Shown: positions 33,137 to 44,560 of the stretch, piece after piece | Layout: the number at the start of each line of letters is the position of its first letter | Position numbering within the stretch: position 1 is the stretch's first letter | Assembly (NCBI RefSeq): GCF_001039355.2 | Contig: NW_019776037.1 | Coordinates: 56,040 to 120,039, forward strand | From: Lingula anatina | Lineage: Eukaryota; Brachiopoda; Lingulata; Lingulida; Lingulidae | Length of the DNA: 64,000 nt | Direction: 5' to 3' | Notes under the pieces: model-generated | Databases searched by the model: none | The model's input: only the letters and a program-made list of their open reading frames with translations | What the model was told of the DNA's origin: nothing | Position numbers and translations under genes: made by a program

Positions 33137-34537
33137 ATGGCCGCAGTGAGAGACCGCATTCAACAACTTGATCAAATAGAACAAGATATTGCTTCTGCAT
33201 TGAACAGTGCAGGTGAGAAACGCCGATATTTTGTAACTGCTAAAATATTTGATTTTTTCAAATAGCATGATTTGATGCTTCAGAAGTGTGAGCCTTTCTT
33301 TTTTATCAACTAGTTGACACAACTTGTACTAGTCTAGTACAATTTACTACAAAATTAACAAATGCCTTTGACAATGACAATGCTGTCATTGTTGTCAGTG
33401 TCAGTATCAGTTTTTTTTTACTTATTTTGTTTTATCCTTTTTCTTTTTTGTCTTTCACCAATAATTATTTTGCAGGTAGCAACAATATGATCACTAAAGT
33501 AATCCATGAAACTAAAAATAAAATAAAATAAAATAAAATAAAATAAAATAACATAACATAACATAACATAACATAACATAACATAACATAACATAACATA
33601 AAATAAAATATTAAGTTGAACTAAAACTTCGTGGATTTCTCAAAATATGTGATGAAAGTGTTGCCAAACCTTTTCATTTTCAACAAAAGCAAATTGTATT
33701 TTACCTTATTTTTTATTTGTCTTTTTAAAAATTATTCATCTTTTAAGGATGATTATATTGATAAATAAATTAATGAATATATTTGCCTAATGTTTGGCAT
33801 TATTTGGATTTTAACTCTTAATTCCCTAGAATTATGTGGTCACTTAATGATTGATTAAAAAAAAATCATTAAGTGTGTTGTTTTTCTTTTAAAAACAGGT
33901 CAGGCAGTACAAGAGTTATCAAGGGACAAAACAACACTGAGAAATGTGGAGAGTCACGCTAGTGCCTTCCTGAAGACGCTGCAAGGTGTGGAGAATGGAC
34001 TGTCCAAGCAGATTGATTATCTGTCACAGGTCTCTACAGGTCAGTGAAGATGTGTGTGAGGGTGGGGATGGGGAGGGAGAGGATTGCAGGTAGGGATGGG
34101 GATAAAAAGAAGGGATTGGTATATAGGGAAGAAGGGATGTTATATGAAATTATTTTCTGTCTTTTCTGTCTCAAGTGCACCATATTCAAATTACATATAA
34201 AAGAAGACATGGTTTATAGATTTCAAGAATAAAAGGTTCTTGTAAATAGTAGAGACAATTAAATTGCACATTGTTTCTCATTGCTTTATTTGACTAGTGG
34301 TTTTCTTATTGTCCAGGTCAGCCACACGAAGGCTCATGTTACGGTGCACATAAGGACTATCAAATGTCTCAGCACAGAGTAGAACATGTGAGGACTAGAT
34401 TATCAGATATGGACAGAGTAAAGACTGAACTCGCGCTGAGACAACATGCACTACGAAGTGGATGGATACAACAGCAACAACAACAGCAGCAACAACAACA
34501 ACAACAGCAGCAACAACAGTACCATCAGCAACATTGA
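33137..34537 (+). CDS. MED11: Mediator complex subunit 11
   Basis: Three exons, 33137-33212, 33899-34039 and 34317-34537, give 145 aa with both introns in phase 1. Residues 1-115 match the MED11 family: an N-terminal helix (RIQQLDQIEQDIASAL), then LSRDKTTLRNVESHASAFL, LSKQIDYLSQVSTGQPHEGS and a final helix. MED11 pairs with MED22 in the Mediator head and helps recruit TFIIH and Pol II. The C-terminus is unusual: WI followed by 17 consecutive Gln (mixed CAA/CAG) and YHQQH. Human MED11 stops at 117 aa without it. Intron 1 carries a pentanucleotide tract. A polyadenylation signal AATAAA is at 35202-35207. Confidence 0.95.
33516..33610. repeat. AAAAT/ACATA pentanucleotide microsatellite
   Basis: AAAAT units (about 33516-33550) change to AACAT units (about 33550-33598) and back. 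This compound tract sits in MED11 intron 1 and suggests a point mutation that spread by slippage. Confidence 0.95.
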
Positions 34538-35767
34538 GACATAAACTTCACTTCATTTTTTTTTCACCATTAGTTGTCCATGTGTTGCTGATAACTGGCT
34601 TACATAAGTACAGGTGAAGCAACAGGGATTTCAATACAGAATGACGACTCTGGTATCTCAGTACTAATGGTATCATAGAAATTAGGATGCTGTTAGAAGA
34701 AATGCAAAAGTGATATTCTGTATTTTCATTGATAGCATTTGACATATTTGTGGTGCTGACAGTGAACAGTACATGTAATAGCAGTATTTTCATAAGAATC
34801 CTCATTTGTTGCAATGCCATAAGATAATCATTTGAAAATCACAGTCAGTAATGGCAGAAATGCCAGTTTCATCATGTTTTTACTGGTGTTTGTGTTGACT
34901 TAAAATGAAGGAGCATACATATTTCCTTTAACAGCAAAATGTTCATGTCTCTTTCATGAGGGAGGATTAACCACTGACATTTTTCATGGCCATTTTAAGA
35001 AGTAGGAGATATTTCTGTGAAAGTTCAAGGAAAAAAATGTTTTTTTAAGGAATAAGATACAGTAAAAAAAAGAATGGCATTTGTAGGAATACACAGTATT
35101 GCTTAGAATTATCACTTAAAAACATTACTTTGATATTTTTTTTTTACAATTTGTCAGTTATACATAAAAATCTAAGCTATTATCATTGTAAATAATACTG
35201 CAATAAAGCAAACAATATTTTAATGTAAATTTGTCTCGCAATCAAGTACAGATAAGGGTGGAGCAGGTATACTGTCAAATCCTTTACATGGTCATGAAAA
35301 ACATTCATGCAGAACAACTTGTCTTCAAACCAGGCAATGCTTGTAATAAATTACTAGTAGAGACACAAATCAAATAAAATTGTATATATTATATAATCAC
35401 AAAACGTTGCTTAATCCAGTGGCTTTTGGCTAAATGAAATTAAAATTTGATTATTAAAGCTATGGACGTGATGTGCTCAGCAACAAAAAGACCGACACTG
35501 TAGTTTTGTATGAGAGCAAGGTCAAAGTTTTTTACGAGAAAAAACTGATCCAGAAAAAATCCCAGTTAGGAAAGCCACGTTAAAGATATGATTGAAAAGA
35601 GGTGTAATCAAAGCAGTGATCAAAAGTAACACCTTGTTGGGAAAACAGTACATTTTTGCAAGCCAAGACAGGCCCGAGGTGTATCCGGTCACGTGACACC
35701 AGCCACAAGCGAACAGCGTCGAGACACACACTGTCAGCATTTTAGTAGCTGCCAATTTCCAGGGAAA

Positions 35768-38700
35768 ATGTCGGCGTTCACAGAAGTTAACAAAGTTGAT
35801 ATGTCACTAGGTAATATTTCAGAACATTTTGAGGTGTAGACAAATGTTAATACATCTTTTTGTGTATAGATGCGTGATAAGTTGAAAATAATTCATTGAC
35901 ATCGGACGGTTTCAAACTAAGCCAAAAAGTAAACAATCGTTCCGTAGAAAATTAGAAATGTTCACCAAAAATACTGAACACCCTTCTTACGATTTATGTT
36001 TAAAATAATGTTGTTGATGCTCTAATTTAACAGCAGCTTCACGTCCTCTTTATTGCATGTTTTGACGCTTTTTAAACGCAGAGAAATGTGAGAGAAACTA
36101 ACGGCGATGGTTGGAATTCAATGGGGATGCCATACAATCTTTGTCTAAAACTCCTGTTCGTGCCCCCCCCCCCCATTTTCATATACCCACTACTGTATAC
36201 ATTAAAGATAGAAATGTTTAGTTTCATTTGGGTGTAATAATTACGAGCTTTGACACGGGGAGGGGGAGGTTTGCAAAAAATAATTATGACATATACCAGT
36301 TTAGTTGTGGCTTAATTTGCTTTCAGATGACATTATAAAGCTGAATAGGAAAGAGAAGAAAAGTCTGGCTGTTCAAAAGAGAGCCAAACAGACAAAGAAA
36401 GTAGTGCCCGCCATGGCAAAGGTGAAACAGTTCAGATCAAAGTTCAGTAAGGGTGCAGGAAACAAGTTTGCAGGACAAACACAGGTAAATTTAAAAGCCT
36501 TCTTACACTACATACTTGCCTCAGTGTTTGGCCATACATGCTTTGCAGGTAAGGCCTCATAACACCCTGTATTAGTGTGTTAGAGACTTGTTAGAAACTC
36601 TTGTGACTATTTGTGGCCTCGCCAACGAATGACATACAAAAGAGGTAGCAATGCGGCACAGCTGAAATAAGAAGAAAAACACTGTACTGGTTCTCGAACC
36701 AATACAAAATTACTGTATTTGCAAATGATAAGCTTCACAGAGGGCACACTGTTACCCCAGGATGTGTATATTTATAGCCTTGAGAGTTTGTAACACTTGG
36801 TTAAGAACCTGGCATGTAAGGTCAGAAACTGAGGCAAACTTGTTATCTATGGTGCATTTACAAGTATCTCTCAAAATTTACAATTTAAAGAAAACAGCAA
36901 TGAAAAAGGACTGCTAGTAACTGGTTTATATACTCATTATTATTACCTTGTAATGATTTCTAAATAATTGCTTATATGTTTAAACAGCTAAAAGGTCAAG
37001 GTAACAGAAGGCAGAATTTGTCCCAGAAGCGAGCTCAACTTACTACCCAGAAAGGCAGGCGACCTGTGAACACAGTGGCCAAGCGAGCTCTGCAGGCAGC
37101 TAGGAAGACTTTGACCAGGAAGAATACACAACAGATGCAGAAACAGGCCAGGCAGAATCTCCAGATGCAGAAGAGAGGGCTGCAGGTTACTGATAATCGG
37201 AAATTTCATTGATAATCAGAGATTCAGGGATTTAAAGCTGTTAAATTCATAGTGTATGTTTTTTTTTCCTCTTGATATATCATTTTTTTAGCAGTTTTAA
37301 AGCTTCCTCCAGACCATGGTTGTAAGATCACAGAGCCATTTCTTCCTACTTTTTCTTACAATGTAAAATAATGTCTGATATGATTGAAGGAACAGCCAGC
37401 TGTACAGAATAGAAGAAGGAAGCTTAACAGAGGTTATGTTGGTCAGCAGGCGCAGCAGATCCAGCAGCCACAACAAAGGAAAAGACAGTGGAGAAACAAA
37501 GCAGGGAAAAATAACAACCAAAATATTCTGACTGTCAGCATCAATAATAATAGGTGTGTAGTCAGCTCTCGTCTCTCTCTCTCACACACACACACACTCA
37601 TTTAGACGTCCTTAGATAAACACAATGTAAATGCTAATGTGAGTCAAGTGATGTAAAAACTCTCTCACTCTTTCTCTCAACCTCAGTTGAACACATGATA
37701 TCATATCAGTTCTCCATCTCTCTCTCCCTCTCTGTTAACCTCAGTTGAACACATGATATCATAGTTCTCCGTCTCTCTCTCCCTCTCTGTTAACCTCAGT
37801 TGAACACATGATATCATATCAGTCCTCTGTCTCTGTCTCCCTCTCTGTTAACCTCAGTTGAACACATGATATCATATTTGTTGTCCGTGTCTCCAGACGT
37901 CAGCAGAACCAAGTTTTGGTCAGAGGTCAGTATCCACAGCAGGGAGCTCAGGGAAGGAACAACCAGCAGAGGAGACAGAGGGGGAACATGAACAGGCAGC
38001 AGAATGTGAAACAAATCATACAGGTAGGACACACACTGGAACAGAACCAGATAGGTAAAGGGGATTCTGAAGAGTATTGAATACACCTTGAGTATTGCAT
38101 GAAGTTAACTCATTGTAGAATTATTATGGAAGTTTTGACAATGTCATAAATATTTCAGTTTTCTTTTCTAGGCACTTTTTTTTTTTTGAGCATATTGCAT
38201 ATTGTGACAACTTTTCACTATTTAAAGAACAAATCCAAGGGCTCCTCAGTTTAGAGGGAGAGATGATAATAACTTTCATACAGTGTAACAAGATATTTCC
38301 TATTTTTCATTTGATAGCATTTACAACCTTCAGTTCGCAGACAGTACAACATGAACAGTGGAAATATGTCTGTAAACCAGGTAGGTTTAAACCAGGTGCC
38401 CAAATTTATCGATGCAATACTGTAGAAATATATCAAGTTTCATATATATAAGTTTCAAAGACAGACGCCCCCTGCTCCAGGTCCATACATAAAGAAGGTG
38501 TTAAATAATTTTTCTATAACTAATTATTGCATAGAAATTTTAGAGATAAATGTATTAACTTAAACCAGGTTTAGGCCCAATTGAAACCTGGTATTAGAGA
38601 ATGGAGGGAGGTCAAACAATTACATTTTTGCGCGATTCTTTAAATAAGGTGAAATCATTATTGCAGACTGGACGCACAATGAGTGACAGGTTTTCGGGTG

Positions 38701-38924
38701 GGAACCAGATGTCCATGGCCAGAGGCGGCGGGAGAAGGAGAAACAGACAGAGAGGCGGACGTGGTGGCGGCGGCGGTGGTGGTGGAGGCAACAACTTTGT
38801 ACAAAACAGGCAGCAAAACAGACAACAGAATCAAGGGAATAGGAACCGGAAGAGGCAGACAAGAGGGCGACGTGGGGGTGGGCCGCAGAGAGGGGGTGGT
38901 AGCGACAGAGTTGTATTTTGGTAG
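35768..38924 (+). CDS. FYTTD1: UAP56-interacting mRNA export factor (forty-two-three domain protein)
   Basis: Seven exons, 35768-35810, 36327-36484, 36988-37185, 37390-37553, 37897-38023, 38318-38380 and 38667-38924, give 336 aa; human UIF is 318 aa. The N-terminal UAP56-binding motif KVDMSLDDIIKLNRKE is split over exons 1 and 2 and matches human UIF almost residue for residue. Later matches are RQWRNKAGKNNNQNILTVSI and MSDRFSG. UIF bridges the helicase UAP56/DDX39 and the export receptor NXF1 on mRNA in the nucleus. Most of the protein is Arg/Gln/Asn-rich and disordered. The last exon encodes an RGG/poly-Gly region (nine Gly in a row) ending DRVVFW, not found in the human protein. AATAAA is at 39866-39871. 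Exons 5-7 and the 3' UTR recur at 40249-42660. Confidence 0.92.
37665..37890. repeat. Minisatellite forming the 3' splice region of FYTTD1 exon 5
   Basis: About four units of roughly 55-60 bp share CTCTCTGTTAACCTCAGTTG and AACACATGATATCATA. The last unit runs into the acceptor CTCCAG at 37896, so its pyrimidine-rich half forms the polypyrimidine tract. Confidence 0.85.
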
Positions 38925-40248
38925 AAATGTGAAAGAGACTAGGTTCGCTATGTGATTAAGGTGGTCAGATGTAGTTGTGTTTTTAAACGTCCAGAAGTGA
39001 GTTTTTAAGTTGCTGATGCAGATTTGAGTACTTATTTTTACACACTTTTATATTGCTGATAATTATTTTCATAGATGAAATCTTGGTGTTGTGTTGATTT
39101 GGATTGTCTTAAAAATGATAAAAAAATCGCCAGTGAGGGTCATTTGACACGTTTTAGCCTAAACTATTTCACACACCTATTATAACTGTTTTTTTTTTTT
39201 CTTGAAGACTTACGGAATCCAGGATAAAGGCAGGTTGCATACAGTGTGTTTGTTTAGAAACTCTTCATCATTTTAAGACATGGGTCTATGCATATTTTGT
39301 AATTTCAGGTCAAGGAACTTTTTATAACACCAAAAAAAAACAATGAATGGGAATTTTTTGTATGAACAAGCTTACATTTTCATTTTATTTATTTGACATC
39401 AAAAATTTCATGCGTTTTCATATGTATATAAATTTGTAAAAAGGTTTTGGTGGCATTTGATACTATAGTTTTGATATTATGTAAACATTTAATGGCATTG
39501 TTACAGTACAATTTATTCAGATAATTAACCTTACAGGAAGTAGAAATTTGAGATTTTGTAATTGAGAATGCTACGTGAATATATGTAATATTTTAGTGAC
39601 TGGTTCAGCTGTGAACAGTTAGAAAGGTGCTACGTGTAACCTAAAAGATCTTGGCATGGTAAATAGTTTACTCTGCTGTGTCCTGTACTGGGTAATATCA
39701 TGAAGTGACAGTTTTCTTCAGTTGGTTGTTATGTAGATATTTTTCATTTTATGGTACAAGTTATTTATAGTAAATGGAATAAATGTACATTCATATTTTT
39801 TAGATTGTTGATTTTGATTGACGTGAATCTAAATAAATTATGACACATTTATAGACTAAGTAAACAATAAAAGCTTTGACTCTAATGGGCTTCAATTTGA
39901 TATATGTTCATCTTTTTCCCCAGAAGAATAATATATTAGAAGTCTGCCACCTTAAGCAGTACTTGCATACTCCATACAACTTCTGGTACAGACAAACCAT
40001 GGACCAGTGTGTAAAAATTAAACTAAAAACCAACTCTATTCAGGCTCCAAACAAATTAAGAACAAAATCATATTCGATTGAATTTATTGTAAGATTTAAA
40101 GTAATCCTTTTGCTGATATAGCATAACAATTCACATATTTCACAATAAGTGTCCCTGCATGTTTACACAAGAATGGTTGCCGGTGAGAAATAACAAGGCA
40201 GCAAAGCTGTCAAATGTACNTATGAGAATGGGGTGTATGTCTCTCCAG

Positions 40249-41722
40249 ACGTCAGCAGAACCAGGTGTTGGTCAGAGGTCAGTATCCACAGCAGGGAGCT
40301 CAGGGAAGGAACAACCAGCAGAGGAGACAGAGGAGGAACATGAACAGGCAGCAGAATATGAAACAAATCATACAGGTAGGTCACACACTGGAACAGAACC
40401 AGATATGTGAAATGGATTTTGTAGAGTATTGAATTCGCCTGGAATATTAAGTAAAGATACATACGAACCGAGCATCGGTGGAGCGTGGATTCCCAGTAAC
40501 ACATCTAAACCATTCTTATATGACTCAAATAAATTCGACATGCCAAGGGATAAACTGAATAGATCACTCGATCAGCCATAAAAGACCTTTAGACTGCTCC
40601 TTTCTTTAAATTTTTGGTTGTAAATTTAACCTACTTCCGTGACTTACTTTCCTGCCCCATTGAAATACAGCTTAGAATGCCAGCAGAAAAATCTGTTCAG
40701 ACATCATTTTCGGGTAATTTTAAACAATGCCTTTTGGTAATTCTCTTAGTTATACTACTTGAAACTATATGCTGGCATTTGGTTGGTTTTTGTGACAAAA
40801 AATTGACTTTGTATGCATCTTTAACTCTTTGTAGAATTATCATAATGGGTTTGACAATTTCACAAGTCTTTCTGTATTATTTTCATGGCACATTTTTTTT
40901 TAGCATATTGTATATTTTGACAACCTGCAGTTAAGATGGATGATATAACTTTCATCCTGTTTTTTTCTACCGTGTAATAAGATATGAACTGTTACAAGTA
41001 CTGGATTTTTTTTTTATTTCAAAGTGATATTTTCTGTTTTTTATTTCAAAGCATTTACAACCTTCAGTTCGCAGACAGTACAACATGAACAGTGGAAATA
41101 TGTCTGTAAACCAGGTAGGTGCCCAAATTTATCCATGCAATGCTGTTGAAATATTGCACACTGTAATATAAGATTCATGATATTTTGCTTGGGGTCTTCA
41201 ATGTTTGGAACCACTCGCAGGGGAAAATTTTGTCACCTGCAGAGGTTTCACAGGTGGACACCCCCTGCCCCAGGTGACGTCTATACATAAAGAAAGTGTT
41301 AAATAATTTTTCTATTACTAATTATTGCATAGAAATTTTAGAGATAAATGTATGAACTTAAACCAGGTTTAGACCCAATTAAAATCTGGTATTAGAGAAT
41401 GGAGGGAGGTCAAACAATTACGTTTTTGCAAGATTCTTTAAATAAGGTGAAATCATTATTCCAGACTGGACGCACAATGAGTGACAGGTTTTCGGGTGGG
41501 AACCAGATTTCCATGGGCAGAGGAGGCGGGAGGAGGAGGAACAGACAGAGAGGCGGACGTGGTGGCGGCGGCGGTGGTGGTGGAGGCAACAACTTCGTAC
41601 AAAACAGGCAGCAAAACAGACAACAGAATCAAGGGAATAGGAACCGGAACAGGCAGACAAGAGGGCGACGTGGGGGTGGGCCGCAGAGAGGGGGTGGTAG
41701 CGACAGAGTTGTATTTTGGTAG
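40249..41722 (+). other. Second copy of FYTTD1 exons 5-7, probable alternate haplotype
   Basis: Exons at 40249-40375, 41052-41114 and 41465-41722 match FYTTD1 exons 5, 6 and 7 in length, phase and sequence. Changes are few (for example MSMARGG to ISMGRGG, one K to N in the RGG tail). No copies of exons 1-4 follow. The block starts just after a single N at 40220, and similarity continues through the 3' UTR to about 42980. The simplest reading is an unmerged haplotype contig; a true partial duplication is the alternative. Confidence 0.8.
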
Positions 41723-43488
41723 AAATGTGAAAGAGACTAGATTCACTATGTGATTAAAGTGGTCAGATATAGCTGTGTTTATAATCGTCCAGAAGTGGGT
41801 TTTTAAGTTGCTGATGCAGATTTGAGTACTTATTTTTACACACTTTTATATTGATAATAATTATTTTCATAGATGAAATCTTGGTATTGTGTTGATTTAG
41901 ATTGTCTTAAAAATGATAAAAAAATTGCCACTGAGGGTCATTTGACATGTGTTTTAGCCTAAACTGTCTATTTAAAACACCTGTTATAACTGTTTTTTTT
42001 TTCTTGAAGACTTAAAGTATCCAGAAGGATTAAGACAGGTGGCATACAGTGTGTTTGTTTAGAAACTTCATCATTTTAAGACATGGGTCTATGCATATTT
42101 TGTAACTTCAGGTCAAGGAACTTTTTATAACACCAAAAACACAATGAATGGGAATTTTTGGTATGAACAAGCTTACATTTTCATTTTATTTATTTGACAT
42201 AAAAAGTTTCATGCATTTATATACATATGTTTGTAAACAGGTTTGGGTGGCATTTGATACTATAGTTTTGATATTGTGTAAACAATTAATGGCATTGTAA
42301 CAATTTATTCAGATAATTAACCTGACAAAAAGTAGAAATTTGCCATTTTATGATGGAGAATGCTTTGTAAATATAATATATATTTTAGTGATGTCCAGCT
42401 TAAGCTGTGAACAGTTAGAAAGGTGCTACATGTAACCTAAAAGATCTTGGCATGGTAAATAGTTTACTGTGCTGTGCCCTGTACTGGGTAATATCATGAA
42501 GTGACATTTTTCTTCAGTTGGTTGTTATGTAGATATTTTCATTTTATGGTACAAGTTATTTATAATAAATGGAATAAATGTACATTCATTTTTTTTAGAT
42601 TGTTGATTTTGATTGACATGAATCTAAATAAATTATTACTTTTATAGACTAAATACACAATGAATGCTTTGACTCGATTCTGCTCCAATTGATATCTTCA
42701 TCTTTTTACCCCCCCCAGAAAAATAATAAATAAGTGTGCCAGCTTAAGCAGTACTTGGTACTCGATGACTTCTGGTGCAGACAATTCAAGGTGTGTGAAA
42801 ATTAATCAAACTAAAAACCAACTCAATTCAGGCTCCAAACAAATAAAGAACCAAATCATATTCAACTGATTTTATTGTAAGATTTAAAGTAATCCTTTTG
42901 CTAATATAGCATATCAATTGACACATTTCTCAGTAAGTGTCCCTGCATGTTTACACAAGAATTAGTTGTCAATGAGAAATAAAATTTTTCCTTGGCCTTC
43001 GTTTCACTGAGACCTTTATCTGAGTGGCTCTTTCATGCAGATTTCAGTTCGCTATTGAACATAATTTTTCTTTTTTGAATATGTAATTTGAACCTGCAGC
43101 TTGTTTTAGTGGAATTTGAATTAAAATATTCTACATGATCTGTATCCTTTCTAGGGATCTAAGATGAACATTTAGGTACAAGAAGACTTGATACAAATAT
43201 CTTGTGTAAAGTTGGACACAAACTTCTTTCACATGTTTCTACATCTCCAACTGTTTATATATTAGTCTATCATACCTTATACAGGGTATTATCTTTTTGT
43301 AGGACATCACTTCTCGCAAAAGCTTGAAATTTAATTCCCAATTAGACACTAAATAGATTCCATGCAGGGATTACTCAACGAGCATTAAGTGTGTCAGCCA
43401 TATTTGATCAGCAGATCTGTTAGTCTGCTGTTCTGAATGTGCTCTTAGACTAATTTAAAAATCTTTTTTTTTTCATTCCATACTATTC

Positions 43489-43668
43489 TCAGCTCTTGCC
43501 CCCAGGTTTTAAAGTAGAGAATATCTTGGTGCAGCGCAACTGGGTACAAATGTCTTGTATGAAATTGCACACGTAGGAGTCCCTCTCTGATTTCTTATTG
43601 TTGTCAAATATAACGACAAATGTCAGGCGAGGCTCGATCTGGGCAAGAAAATATGTGCTCTGGACTTG
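43489..43668 (-). other. Second copy of KICS2 last exon, probable alternate haplotype
   Basis: The 180-nt exon encodes 59 residues and a stop, and matches 44561-44740 with near identity, including the acceptor and 3' flank. A single N at 43961 separates the two copies. Either copy could serve as the real terminal exon; the one nearer to exon 9 is used in the gene model. Confidence 0.8.
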
Positions 43669-44560
43669 CTGAAAAATATGAAACAATATATTTATATTAC
43701 CAATTTTTAATTACACCATTAGAAATGGCTAATTGGTAATTTAAGAAGTTTGGAATAAAGAGCATTATCAAAAACAAGGCAGCAAAGCTGTCAAATGTAC
43801 AGACAAAAAACAGGAAATAACTATGCTCAAAATAGGCTACTGTCAATTCTGATGCAAAAGTACATTATGTTAAACTGCAAATTCAACATCAAATTTTAAT
43901 TATGCTCAACAGGTAATACCAATATTAGTAAAATGTGTAACAAGTTCACACTTTAAAAATNGACGGCGACGACGGCGACGGCGACGACGGCGACGACAGA
44001 CGCAGATGATGGCTATATGTACAGACACATCTGTGTCTGTACATAAAAATTATCCTTGTCCTCCTTTTCACCAATACTTTCATCTGTGTTGCTCTTTCTT
44101 CCAAATTTCAATCCTCTATTGAACATTATTTTCTATTTTGAATACATAATTTGAATCTGTAGCTTGTTCTAAAAATATTTCTTAAAATATTCTACATGAT
44201 CTGTATCCTTTCCAGGGTTCTAAGATGAACATTTAGGTACAAGAAGACTGGATACAAATATCTTGCGTAAAGTTGGACGCAGACTTCTTTCACATTTTTC
44301 TACATCTCCAACTGTTTATATATTAGTCTATCATACCTTATACAGGGTATTATCTTTTTGTAGGACATCACTTCTCACAAAAGCTTGAAATTTAATTTCC
44401 AATTAGACACTGAATAGATTCCATGCAGGGATTACACCACGAGCATTCAAGTGTGTCAGCCATATTTGATCAGCAGATCTGTTAGTCTGTTGTTCTGAAT
44501 GTGCTCTTAGACTAATTTAAAGATCTTTTTTTTCTTATATTCCATCATTCCATACTATTC

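Noticed and set aside
36988-37209. Antisense ORF over FYTTD1 exon 3
   Set aside because: Shadow of the Gln/Arg-rich coding strand.
38612-38862. Proline-rich ORFs antisense to FYTTD1 exon 7
   Set aside because: Shadow of the RGG/poly-Gly coding strand; the same shadow appears at 41410-41660.
43963-43997. (GACGGCGAC)n as a coding Asp/Gly/Asp repeat
   Set aside because: It lies directly after a single N at a contig join, with no open gene around it.
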